64,000 bases of DNA from Runella sp. MFBS21 (GTDB taxonomy: Bacteria; Bacteroidota; Bacteroidia; Cytophagales; Spirosomataceae), in NCBI RefSeq assembly GCF_029433105.1, contig NZ_JARNTW010000003.1, forward strand, positions 248,001-312,000, given 5' to 3'. The notes beneath the pieces are model-generated. The model had not been told where the DNA came from. It was given only the letters and a program-made list of their open reading frames with translations, and did no database searches. The position numbers were made by a program, and so were the translations under genes. Within the stretch, counting starts at the first letter, position 1. Each line of letters opens with the position of its first letter. Of this stretch, positions 35,154 to 43,329 are shown in pieces.

Positions 35154-35864
35154 ATGTCAGAAAACGAAAATAGAAATCGTCGTCCCGAAGAATCTTCGAA
35201 ATTGCCCTACCTCTCGTTAGGCGTCTTAGTAGTGATGATTGCAGGATTGTTGTACGTAGGTTATGAATACATCGCCGACGATGCCGCCGATGTAGATCAG
35301 ATACTCAATACACCACTCGATACCACAGGTCGGGAATTGCAGCCCATTCCTAACAATGACGGTCAGCTCGCTCAGCCTCCTGCTACTAGCCAAGCCTCAG
35401 AGGAGGCTTCGTCCGAAACGCTGCCTCCGCCTCCAAAAGAAGAAGAATTGGCTACCAAAACCCCAAGACCTGAGCTCGAAGAAGAAACAAAAAAGCCTAC
35501 TGAAACCAAACCAGTAGAAGAGCCAAAAAAAGTAGTAGTGGATCCAGGAGGCGTTGAAATTACCCATACGGTACAAGCAGGAGAGACTTTTTATGGTATT
35601 GCTAATCGCTATAATATCAAAAGCACTACCCTTAAGGGACTTAATCCTAGCATCCAAGATGAAAGCAAAGATGTAAAGTCGGGCGTAACGCGCATCAAAA
35701 TACGCGTACAAGCCATTCATACTGTAGGGCCTGGGGATATTTTGCGCGTAGTAGCCGATAAATATGGAATCTCAGTGCAACAGTTGATGGCTGCGAACAA
35801 AAAGACTAAAAATTTTGCCGAACGTGGTGAAAAGCTGGTTATCCCATTCCCTGAAAAAAAATAG
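35154..35864 (+). CDS. Membrane-anchored LysM protein
   Basis: 236 residues. One membrane helix at about 19-43 anchors the protein. A low-complexity Pro/Glu/Lys linker spans about 70-130. Two LysM domains follow: one with HTVQAGETFYGIANRY near 145, one with HTVGPGDILRVVADKYG near 195. LysM binds N-acetylglucosamine in peptidoglycan, so the protein probably tethers to or senses the cell wall from the periplasm. No catalytic domain is present. It ends at a strong terminator. Confidence 0.82.
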   Translation: MSENENRNRRPEESSKLPYLSLGVLVVMIAGLLYVGYEYIADDAADVDQILNTPLDTTGRELQPIPNNDGQLAQPPATSQASEEASSETLPPPPKEEELATKTPRPELEEETKKPTETKPVEEPKKVVVDPGGVEITHTVQAGETFYGIANRYNIKSTTLKGLNPSIQDESKDVKSGVTRIKIRVQAIHTVGPGDILRVVADKYGISVQQLMAANKKTKNFAERGEKLVIPFPEKK

Positions 35865-35883
35865 ATTAAATCATACTGACTCG

Positions 35884-35915
35884 GCCTACGTTTGTAACAA
35901 GCGTAGGCTTTTTTT
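35884..35915 (+). terminator. Intrinsic terminator after the LysM gene
   Basis: Arms GCCTACG (35884-35890) and CGTAGGC (35902-35908), extendable by a few pairs with one wobble, followed by seven T residues. Confidence 0.82.
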
Positions 35916-35930
35916 GCATAACCTCCCTGC

Positions 35931-36749
35931 TCAACTCACCTGAGCAAGTCTTTCTTTCCTCCCAAAAAACTCCGAAATCGTAGGCTCAGCTACTTCTTTT
36001 ACTTCTTGTTCGTTGTAATACACCAAGTGCCATTCCCCTTCCTCATCTTCTACCAATGCACTCAGCGATTCTACCCAATCACCAGAGTTCATATATATCA
36101 AGTCTCCAATTTGTCGAATTGCTGGCTGGTGAATATGCCCACATATTACCCCGTCGCAGTTACGAGATTTGGCTAGCTCAGTCAGTTTCTCCTCAAAATC
36201 TGAGATATAGCTCACAGCTGCTTTTACACGCTGCTTTACCACCTGCGACAATGAATAGTAGGGCAACCCTCGCCAAGTACGATAGTGATTGTATAACTTA
36301 TTGACCCACAACAAAAATGTATAACCCATATCCCCCAGATACGCTATCCATTTCATATTGGTAGTAATACTATCAAATACATCCCCATGCGTGACATAAA
36401 ACCGCTTGTCTTTTGATTTGAGAACGTAATCTTTCCGAATCTGAAACTGTTTGCCTAATTTGAGAGGCATGATTTGATCCATAAAATCATCATGATTACC
36501 ACGCAAATAAATTACCTTGGTATCATATTCGTCCATCATCTTCAATACAGTCTTAAAAAAAGCGGTATGCTTCTTTTTCCAAGCGCCATATTTCTTAAGC
36601 TGCCAGCCGTCGATGATGTCACCGTTCAGAATTAGTTTGCGACACTTATAGTGTTTGAGAAAATTGGTTACTTCTTTGGCCTTGGAACCGCCCGTACCCA
36701 AGTGCAAATCTGAAATAACGATTGTCCGAAAATGTGTTGTATTTTTCAT
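35931..36749 (-). CDS. Metallophosphoesterase, UDP-2,3-diacylglucosamine diphosphatase-like
   Basis: 272 residues. The calcineurin-like motifs are complete: SDLHLGTG, NGDIIDGW, LRGNHDDF, THGDVFD and CGHIHQP. Order and length match the LpxH-like group annotated in Bacteroidota for lipid A synthesis (hydrolysis of UDP-2,3-diacylglucosamine to lipid X). Bacteroidota genomes often hold more than one paralogue, so this one could act on another phosphoester. Monocistronic, divergent from the NeuD-like gene. Confidence 0.78.
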   Translation of the reverse strand: MKNTTHFRTIVISDLHLGTGGSKAKEVTNFLKHYKCRKLILNGDIIDGWQLKKYGAWKKKHTAFFKTVLKMMDEYDTKVIYLRGNHDDFMDQIMPLKLGKQFQIRKDYVLKSKDKRFYVTHGDVFDSITTNMKWIAYLGDMGYTFLLWVNKLYNHYRTWRGLPYYSLSQVVKQRVKAAVSYISDFEEKLTELAKSRNCDGVICGHIHQPAIRQIGDLIYMNSGDWVESLSALVEDEEGEWHLVYYNEQEVKEVAEPTISEFFGRKERLAQVS

Positions 36750-36934
36750 GCTATCAAAAAAAATACATTCCTTTTACTTATTCATTTTCAAGGATTTATC
36801 GTTTTGCTAATTTTTAAAATAGCTAATAACATTTTGATAACACTACCTATATCAGGAACTTTAGCGACCAAAACATGATTAAACATTTACTTAAAAGAGA
36901 CATTAGATAAATGTCTCATAAATCTGATTATTGA

Positions 36935-37567
36935 ATGGAAAATCCCGTATTAATTTTTGGTGCCACTGGCTTAGGCTTAGTCGCGTTAGATATTTTTCAA
37001 AGAAACAATGTAGTGGTCTACGGACTTCTCGACGACAATACCTCTTTACACAATACCGAAATAGACCAATACCTCGTATTAGGTAGTACTGATGATGACG
37101 GTTTTTTGAAGTTGATTGGTAAAAAATGTGAAGCTTTTGTGGCCGTCGAAGAGCGTACTTTACGACGCAACTTGGTCGAAATGCTCAACGAACGCCGTCA
37201 CATCATGCCCGTCAACGCCATTCATGACACAGCGGTCGTTTCGACTTTAGCCGAAATAGGTCATGGCAATCTTATTGCAGCTCGCGCCGTGATCAATGTA
37301 AAAGCAAGCATTGGTCATCACAACCTCATTCAGTCGGGGGCTATAGTAGACCACGGAGCTACCATTGGAGATTATGTAAACATCGGCGCGGGAAGCGTCA
37401 TTGGAAGCGGGGTTGTTATCGACAACGACGCCTTCATTGGGGCAGGGGCAACCTTGATTGCAGGCGTTAAAATCGGGCAAGGTGCCAGCGTAGGAGCAGG
37501 CTCAGTAGTAGTGGAAAATGTACCTGCGGGCGGCAGGGTATTTGGTAATCCCGCGCAGAAAGTGTGA
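36935..37567 (+). CDS. NeuD/PglB-like sugar O-acyltransferase
   Basis: 210 residues. N-terminal Rossmann-like half (LIFGATGLGLVALDIF) and C-terminal left-handed hexapeptide-repeat helix (repeats of the I-G-x-x-x-x type from about residue 105 on, e.g. GATIGDYVNIGAGSVIGSG). This is the NeuD/PglB class that acetylates sialic acid or UDP-amino-sugars using acetyl-CoA. A His in the SGAIVDHGATIG stretch is the probable base. No glycan operon is adjacent, so the sugar is unknown. Confidence 0.8.
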   Translation: MENPVLIFGATGLGLVALDIFQRNNVVVYGLLDDNTSLHNTEIDQYLVLGSTDDDGFLKLIGKKCEAFVAVEERTLRRNLVEMLNERRHIMPVNAIHDTAVVSTLAEIGHGNLIAARAVINVKASIGHHNLIQSGAIVDHGATIGDYVNIGAGSVIGSGVVIDNDAFIGAGATLIAGVKIGQGASVGAGSVVVENVPAGGRVFGNPAQKV

Positions 37568-37601
37568 TGAATTTGTTATTTGTTTTTATATTTATCTTAC
37601 A

Positions 37602-37814
37602 ATTAAAAAGCAGAGGAAAGCCTCCTTAAATTCCAATATTCCACTATCAATTAACGAGTTAGCTTAGTTAAGTAGACAACATTTACCACCACCTAGCGAC
37701 CGATTAAAATTGGCCCAATTGCTCGGTGATGGCCAACCCCACGATGAATACATTCAAGAACAAATCGTTTGGGAGTTAAAACAAATCGTTCATAAACTCA
37801 ATTTAGTGAAATAA
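37602..37814 (+). pseudogene. Degraded antitoxin-like remnant
   Basis: No intact gene, but one frame reads as plausible protein through a single in-frame TAG (37665-37667): INELA-stop-LSRQHLPPPSDRLKLAQLL, ending at TAA 37812-37814. The LPPPSDRLKLAQLL stretch resembles the N-terminal region of small bacterial antitoxins. No ATG is present upstream. A further 15-codon ORF (37821-37868) follows and is unassigned. Treated as a relic. Confidence 0.35.
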
Positions 37815-37868
37815 GAGTAAATGCCAGTTCCAACATTAAATGAGTTTTTGAGTGATTTACAGTATTAG

Positions 37869-38061
37869 GCCTATGTCTACTTTTTAGTGACAATTCAAAA
37901 ACTAGATTGAGGCAAAATTGGGGGGTGTTATTGCTTGAAATCATCAATTAATAGATGTTGGATAGGTGAATACACAAATTATTGACTGTAAACTATTTAC
38001 AACTTTTACTTCTGTTTTACTTTGGATAACCTATTACGCCAACAATGACGCTGCTCGATCC
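37869..38061. other. Non-coding gap
   Basis: No gene, strong hairpin or promoter was recognised here. With the remnant before it, about 490 bp between the NeuD-like gene and the next protein-coding frame lack an intact gene. Confidence 0.5.
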
Positions 38062-38532
38062 TTACCGAGCCGAATATTCAATCGTAAGCCGCACACCTTG
38101 CGATATGTCAACCCCGTATCTCCATTGTAATAAAGATAGAAATGCTTGTTGGTTAGGGTCTTGGGGATTGGCCGGTACCACAGAAAGTAACGTCAAATTT
38201 TTCGCAGAAACCTTTTCTACCTCATATACTGGGATAGAAGAATTGGGTACTGTGATTTTCAATTGATTATCCCCTAACTGCCATGTCCCAGTGGTGACGT
38301 CGTTATCAAGATAACCTGTATAGGTACCATCCTAAGCCAAATTCATCCAAGCCTTATAGGCAGAGGTTAGTCGGCTATACGTTACTACGGATATGCCAGT
38401 TGCTACTGACACCACCGTAGAGGACTCATTCTGCCAGCTGCGGGCAATACGTTTGTTAGTAGAGAGTGGACCGTCATTCTGACAACCCGTCAAGATAATC
38501 AGCAGCGTTATAAATAGAAGAGCGGTTTTCAT
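38062..38532 (-). pseudogene. Lipocalin-like lipoprotein interrupted by an in-frame TAG
   Basis: A lipoprotein start (MKTALLFITLLIILTGCQND) runs to a TAG at 38332-38334 and then continues in the same frame without other stops to 38062. The joined product would be ~155 residues with WMNLA-stop-DGTYTGYLD at the break. The second part (GTWQLGDNQLKITVP) has the strand pattern of lipocalin-like lipoproteins of Bacteroidota. A Gln codon (CAG) would restore it by one change. Could be a true nonsense mutation, a sequencing error or, less likely, readthrough. Downstream of a similar lipoprotein gene on the same strand. Confidence 0.65.
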
Positions 38533-38561
38533 AAATTTTTGTTGGCCAGAGTAATATTTAC

Positions 38562-38903
38562 CTACTGCCTGATATATTCAAGCTGATTTCGTTTAATCTT
38601 ATTCCCTACAACTTCACTTTGCCAAGTATAGCCATCATGAGTAAGCAAGAGATTTGGTGGATTGTATTTATAGGTAACATCAACGCTACTGATAATTTTA
38701 GATACTTGGTAGTAAAATTCATCTACCCCATCCTTATCAGTTGTAAATCGGTAGCGATTGTAAAGTATCTCTCCCGTCGTTGAATTCGTAGAATACACGG
38801 CGACCCAAGTAGTTCCGGCCAACTTTAGATTAGCTCCGGGTTCACCGTTTTTGGAGCAGCCCAAAAACGTGAATAAAACCAGCAATACGAGTAGTTGTTT
38901 CAT
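38562..38903 (-). CDS. Small lipocalin-like lipoprotein (hypothetical)
   Basis: 113 residues. Lipobox FLGC with Cys16. The mature part begins LKLAGTTWVAVYST, where G-T-x-W marks the first strand of lipocalin-like lipoproteins, and continues with alternating beta strands (NRYRFTTDKDGV; LLLTHDGYTWQ). It lies 29 bp upstream of the interrupted paralogue-like gene, so the two form a small lipoprotein pair. Function unknown. Confidence 0.65.
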   Translation of the reverse strand: MKQLLVLLVLFTFLGCSKNGEPGANLKLAGTTWVAVYSTNSTTGEILYNRYRFTTDKDGVDEFYYQVSKIISSVDVTYKYNPPNLLLTHDGYTWQSEVVGNKIKRNQLEYIRQ

Positions 38904-39000
38904 TAAAATTTTTCTGATATGTTATATCCAACGGCTGGACCTGAATCAATGCTAGATTGAACGCCAACTTTTTGGAGTTTGGTATCAAATATGGAGTAGA

Positions 39001-39759
39001 CTAATACCAATAAGGTCTGTAATAATGCCTGCGACCAACTCCATATCCTACTGCTCCTCCCACAAAAGCCCCTACGACAAATGCTTCGCCCGGAGTAAGC
39101 CCCCCCGAACGGTAGCGTGGTGGCAAAGGGCGGGAATTAGTAACCCAGCTTCCTTCTTGCTGGCCAGCGATTTGTTTAGGGTTCTCATAATTGATTGTGC
39201 CAGGCACCCAAACTACTTCGAGGCTTTCGTTGGGTTTTATAAATTGATAGCCCGGAAAAGGAGCATACTTGTCTTGGTCGGCTAAAGAAATCACTTTCAA
39301 TTCCTGATAACGATGGTTGGGATTCCAAACGGTTTCGGTAAAAGTATCCCCATCATAAATAAATTTATAGCCGGTAACAGGCGACCATTGCCCCTCGGTT
39401 TTGTCAGACCACGCCATATAGTCCGGATGCAGTAGCCCTGATTTCCAGACGGTTTGTAACCCTCGGGTTTTATCTATAAATTCATAGCCAGGCATAGGAT
39501 CCCAGATACCTACAATTTCTGTGGTTTCGACTTTAAATTCGGGATGAGGTGTACCTGCCTGCCATTTCACATCGGTATTTTGCCAGAAAAATCGAGATTC
39601 AGCGTTATCTGCTCCTATCCAAGTGTAGCCTTCGACTGGTTTTGCCATAAAAGGGCCTGCAATGCTGATTTTGGAAGTCATGGCTGTAGTGAGATGCCAA
39701 ATCCCCACAAGCCCTGCTAGGATGATTAGAACAAATTTGGGTTTTTTAAAATCGTTCAT
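39001..39759 (-). CDS. Hypothetical exported protein with internal GY-x-F-I / VW repeats
   Basis: 252 residues. An N-terminal hydrophobic helix (about 9-26) serves as signal or anchor. Residues ~40-205 hold four units of about 38 residues, each with P-x-x-GY-x-(F/W)-I followed by W and a P-G/H-P turn (VEGYTWIG, MPGYEFID, VTGYKFIY, FPGYQFIK). A Gly-rich stretch (VVGAFVGGAVGYGVG) and an aromatic tail close the protein. I know no named family for this repeat. It starts 12 bp after the repeat-barrel gene, so the two are co-transcribed. Confidence 0.6.
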   Translation of the reverse strand: MNDFKKPKFVLIILAGLVGIWHLTTAMTSKISIAGPFMAKPVEGYTWIGADNAESRFFWQNTDVKWQAGTPHPEFKVETTEIVGIWDPMPGYEFIDKTRGLQTVWKSGLLHPDYMAWSDKTEGQWSPVTGYKFIYDGDTFTETVWNPNHRYQELKVISLADQDKYAPFPGYQFIKPNESLEVVWVPGTINYENPKQIAGQQEGSWVTNSRPLPPRYRSGGLTPGEAFVVGAFVGGAVGYGVGRRHYYRPYWY

Positions 39760-39771
39760 AATGAATTTAAA

Positions 39772-40716
39772 TTAAAGTTTAATAGACACCCCAATCTTGG
39801 TATAAGACAAACCGGTGTAGCCCAGTTCTAAAAACCCGCCGACTGACTTAGAAAAATAGAGCTTCCCTCCTGCAAAAAAATTGATATGTATGGGGCTGTA
39901 GTAATAGTAGTAGCCGGAATAGTTTCTATAACCGATTCCTGCACCTGCATACAGATCAAATTTGTTAGAATCTAAGCTGAGTATTCGATTGAAGTGGTAA
40001 GACCCTCGTGCACCGATATAAGTAGCCCAATAGCGACGGTAGTAGCTGTTGTAGTAGTAATAAGAACTATAATACGAAGCCCAAGCAAAGTCTAACTGTG
40101 CCCCTACACTAATATCAGGGTGGATGCCATATTCGTAAGAAGCTCCGATAGGTAACGCCCTAGAATAGTAGCCATTATAACCCAAACCTAAACCAATGTT
40201 GAGGAGGTGATTTCCTTGACTAAAACCATACCCAGTCGAACGTCTGGAAGAAGAACTATACGAAGAACTGCTTCGATTAGAGGAACTTCTTTGGGGAGTG
40301 GATGAATAACTATTGCTACGAGGTTGTTGTGTGGGTGAAGTGGTAGTACCACCAGCGGGCAATTTGGTGGCGTTGCTTCCAACATTATCACTTGAGGCTG
40401 AACCTGCCGCAGTTTTAGTAGAACCGCCAGCAGGTAGTTTGGTAGCATTGCTTCCTGAGGTTGCCCCCGTCGCAGTTTTAGTAGAACCGCCAGCAGGTAG
40501 TTTGGTAGCATTACGTCGTCCATTACTTCCTGAGGTTGACCCCGCGGCGGTCTTATTAGAACCACCGGGCAATTTAGTAGCACTACTGCCTGTACCATTG
40601 CCGGAGGATTTGGGTTTTGTTATAGTGGTCTTCTTGGCTGGAGCTTTGGCGGTTTGTGTATACCCGTCAAAATAGCCTATTCCTACAAAGAATAAAAACA
40701 TCAACAGCTTTTTCAT
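39772..40716 (-). CDS. Exported protein: Thr/Ser/Gly repeat region plus predicted outer-membrane beta barrel
   Basis: 314 residues. Signal peptide to about residue 20. Residues ~35-130 hold four copies of an ATKLPAGGS-type repeat in a Ser/Thr/Gly/Lys-rich context, then a Ser-rich linker. The C-terminal ~150 residues show alternating short strands with Tyr-rich turns and end in a strand (TKIGVSIKL), the pattern of an 8-stranded outer-membrane barrel. Function unknown; the repeat region may reach to the periplasm or surface. Upstream of the GY-repeat gene in one operon. Confidence 0.6.
   Translation of the reverse strand: MKKLLMFLFFVGIGYFDGYTQTAKAPAKKTTITKPKSSGNGTGSSATKLPGGSNKTAAGSTSGSNGRRNATKLPAGGSTKTATGATSGSNATKLPAGGSTKTAAGSASSDNVGSNATKLPAGGTTTSPTQQPRSNSYSSTPQRSSSNRSSSSYSSSSRRSTGYGFSQGNHLLNIGLGLGYNGYYSRALPIGASYEYGIHPDISVGAQLDFAWASYYSSYYYYNSYYRRYWATYIGARGSYHFNRILSLDSNKFDLYAGAGIGYRNYSGYYYYYSPIHINFFAGGKLYFSKSVGGFLELGYTGLSYTKIGVSIKL
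40408..40512. repeat. Tandem direct repeat inside the barrel-protein gene
   Basis: A 42-bp word occurs identically at 40408-40449 and 40471-40512 (period 63 bp), with degenerate copies on both sides (about 40345-40600). It encodes the ATKLPAGGSTKTA peptide repeat. Such near-identical copies can change number by slippage or recombination. Confidence 0.8.
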
Positions 40717-40861
40717 TTATATAATTTTTCAAAAATTCGTAAATTTTTAAAATAATTGAATGCTTCGTAAGGAGTAATGAGGACTTCGTAAAATCTTCCC
40801 AAAAGTACTTTTTCGGCCAATGCTGTGAAATGCTGACAATTCTACCAAGCTGCTAATAATT

Positions 40862-41275
40862 TCATTTTGAAAAAGAGGATAACTCATTAGAGTTATATGC
40901 AAGTTGTCGATAAGTTTCAAAATCTCTTTGATTTCCTAATTCATATAACAGCTTCATGGCATTCACCAAATTTCCATTCAAATTTGTAAAACAACCATAG
41001 TTATACATCGATAAGCTTGTTTACTTCTATCATATACTTTTTTAATATAATTTTCAGCATCTCTGTATTTATACTTAACAAATACCATTCCTTCCAATGT
41101 ACTGATTAGAGTTTGTTTGTTAAGTGCTTTTATAAATTTAGACTCTGCTTTTGAATAATCTCCATTTCTATAAAGCTGCCATCCTTTTGAAGTGAGCTTT
41201 TCTGAACTTGCACAGCTAAAAAAGGAAAAGTATCGGAAGGGCATAGAAAATCGTATAAACATGAAAGCGTTTCAT
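40862..41275 (-). pseudogene. TPR-like lipoprotein with two apparent frameshifts
   Basis: The natural start at 41275 reads MKRFHVYTIFYALPILFLF, a lipoprotein signal, then hits a stop at a run of six A (41218-41223, + strand). One base fewer joins it to SCASSEKLTSKGWQLYRNGDYSKAE, giving a clean lipobox and a TPR-like helix pair. Near 41008-41011 a second shift is needed to continue into MYNYGCFTNLNG and reach the TGA at 40862-40864. The repaired protein would be ~137 residues with a C-terminal TPR-like helix (AMKLLYELGNQRDFETY). The homopolymer site could be a sequencing error, but two lesions favour decay. Confidence 0.65.
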
Positions 41276-41385
41276 CGGAATGAGGGTTAATTTTAAAATA
41301 AACTCGTTTGATTCTAAAAATATCCGATATAATCTACCACAAAAACCACAAACGGGTTGTAGTTTTTGTGATACTGAAGTTTTTC

Positions 41386-41817
41386 TTACCTTGTCACATT
41401 AACTTTGATACAGTCAGAAACGCTAGAGGGAGACACTTGTCCCGATCCAGAAACTGTTGCTCCCGAGGCGAGATATACAGTCGTGTTCCAGTCAATTTTG
41501 TTACCATCTAAAAATTGATACGCGACTGTTCCTTGTGCCGAACAATTCCCTGGAGCAGATGAATATATCGCAGAAATAGTTCCAATATCACGTCCGTTAA
41601 CAGTTACATCAATTTTAACGATAGGAATACCATTAAAAAAGCCTGCACTTGCATAAAAAGTAGCATTTGAATATTTACAGCTTCCGTCATTTACTTCAGC
41701 TACAAGATCTCTATTCAATGCATTTGGGTCTGTACAGCCTTTTTTCTTTTGGCACGAAGAAAACAACAAATTGACTGCTACTACAATCGTCATTAAGAGT
41801 AATAAGTTTCTTTTCAT
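41386..41817 (-). CDS. Hypothetical lipoprotein with GCTDPNA motif
   Basis: 143 residues from the ATG at 41817, chosen because it gives a clean signal peptide with lipobox FSSC. Straight after it comes KKKGCTDPNALNRDL and NDGSCKY, a Cys-paired motif that recurs in exported Bacteroidota proteins. The rest is a beta-rich domain with a likely disulfide (Cys in PGNCSAQG and in SDCIKV). Function unknown. Confidence 0.65.
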   Translation of the reverse strand: MKRNLLLLMTIVVAVNLLFSSCQKKKGCTDPNALNRDLVAEVNDGSCKYSNATFYASAGFFNGIPIVKIDVTVNGRDIGTISAIYSSAPGNCSAQGTVAYQFLDGNKIDWNTTVYLASGATVSGSGQVSPSSVSDCIKVNVTR

Positions 41818-41871
41818 AATGGGGGAGATTAATATGATGCCTACTTTATAAAATGGATTCGGCTTATTCAT

Positions 41872-42199
41872 TTATTTTATTTTTATTACATTGCATTTAT
41901 CTGTTCTCCCATCATAAAAATTAAAAATAAGACCATCACCATCAGGATATTCTTTTTTTGCTTTCCTTATAAGTTTGTCACGAACATCTTGAAACTGCCC
42001 GCTACCCCATGTCATAGAGGACTTTACTGTGCCAATATATTTGTATTCTTTTACTGGTTTAGAGTTTACAAAAATATAATACCCTTGAATTTGGCCAACT
42101 TCTGCTGTTGAACTTCTAGGTTCATAACTAGCAGCTTTCAGAGCAAGCAATGATGTCAATGTCACACCCTATAAAAGTTCCAAAAATTATTCTTTTCAT
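41872..42199 (-). pseudogene. Small exported protein with a frameshift in its signal peptide
   Basis: A 97-residue frame exists only from a GTG at 42165. Just upstream, the ATG at 42199 starts MKRIIFGTFIG in another frame; removing one base near 42164-42166 joins it to VTLTSLLALKAAS, an ideal signal peptide. The mature part has a conserved-looking core (YKYIGTVK; VRDKLIRKAKKEYPDGDGLIF) seen in small Bacteroidota exported proteins. Either a frameshifted gene or a sequence error. If the GTG is used, the protein would lack export. Function unknown. Confidence 0.5.
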
Positions 42200-42426
42200 T
42201 TTTATTATTATTGTGTTTTCTAGTATCATCTCGTATTCCAAAATTGTTTTTAACCCCATTTAAGAAGACAAAATCTATATTTGATAAAATACAAACCCAA
42301 AAATGATGATTCAAAACAGTCATATTATCAACTAAAGAAGAATATCAATAGAAATACCAATTTTGATTTAAGCCCAAAATCATCACTTTTGGGTAAGGGT
42401 CAGTATAAAATCAAATTTCTCTATTT

Positions 42427-43020
42427 TTATGCACCAATGGCCAAAATCAAAACCAACCAAAGTCCTGAGCTAATACCATATCTAGTCCATATTTTTTTCT
42501 TTTTAATCTTATGAGCCTGTTGTCTATAAGCTTGATTGTATTCATGGCTTTTCATCAACTGTGAACTTTGATAATTCAAATTATTATCAGAAGGTTCTGA
42601 TGATGAACAAGCTACTGCCGGAATTAAACCAACTAAAGGGCTAAATAGAATCGTTGTCGCGCCAGTCCAGCCAGCACCTGAATTTTTTCCCTTGTAATTG
42701 GTGATTGCATCCTCTCTTCCTTTTATTCTCATATCGATTGAAGCATTATTATCCATATTGGTACTGGTGTTTGCCTTTTGAGATTCTGTAAAAATATCTT
42801 TAGAGCCATTTTGGTAGCGGATCATCAATACATCTGACTTCAATATTGTGAATACTGGACCGTTTAAATTATCAAATTTTTTGTATTTTATTTCAGTTGT
42901 TGTTATTTCAGTTACTTTAGCCTGAATATCTTCACTCGTTTTTTTTGTAATAATATCTTGTGAAAAACAAAAAGTTAAAGAAAACAATACTAGAATCGCT
43001 GTTAAGAAGTTTTTTTTCAT
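42427..43020 (-). CDS. Hypothetical exported protein with C-terminal membrane helix
   Basis: 197 residues from the ATG at 43020, which starts a good signal peptide ending FCFSQ (the preceding ATG adds nine charged residues). The first domain (IQAKVTEITTTEIKYKKFDN, then DVLMIRYQNG) is a small beta module frequent in Bacteroidota exported proteins. A hydrophobic segment lies near 115-135 and another at the C-terminus (GLWLVLILAIG). Function unknown. Confidence 0.6.
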   Translation of the reverse strand: MKKNFLTAILVLFSLTFCFSQDIITKKTSEDIQAKVTEITTTEIKYKKFDNLNGPVFTILKSDVLMIRYQNGSKDIFTESQKANTSTNMDNNASIDMRIKGREDAITNYKGKNSGAGWTGATTILFSPLVGLIPAVACSSSEPSDNNLNYQSSQLMKSHEYNQAYRQQAHKIKKKKIWTRYGISSGLWLVLILAIGA

Positions 43021-43329
43021 TTTTTTAGTTGTTTTAAATTTATCCATTTATAAGGCTTTTTAAATTTGTTTCGTTTTTTTAAATGGTTTTCGCTCTCCAT
43101 TTGTCATGATTTAAACATTATTGCTTGTTACAAGCAAATTTCTTATTTCACTTTCTAACGTCTTCTTATTTGACTTCACAAAGGTCTTAAATATCCATTT
43201 ACTACGCCATCATAGTTTTTATTATTCGTCTAATAAGTATTATTAGATGTATATCATAAATTTTATTATAAAAATTATGATATATGATTCCCGACCAAAT
43301 CATTACTTTTGGGTTTTGTAACATCCAAA
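43021..43329. other. AT-rich divergent intergenic region
   Basis: No gene was seen. It contains a TACTTTTG -7-like box at 43304-43311, 18 bp before the kinase ATG at 43330, without a clear -33 partner. Confidence 0.4.

Noticed and set aside
40188-40675. Long open frames on both strands across the repeat region of the barrel-protein gene
   Set aside because: They arise from the repeated low-stop sequence; only the minus-strand frame with a signal peptide and barrel is credible.
42380-43315. Near-identical words CATCACTTTTGGGT and CATTACTTTTGGGT
   Set aside because: Only two copies of a 14-nt word with one mismatch in AT-rich DNA; the second is explained by a -7-like box.
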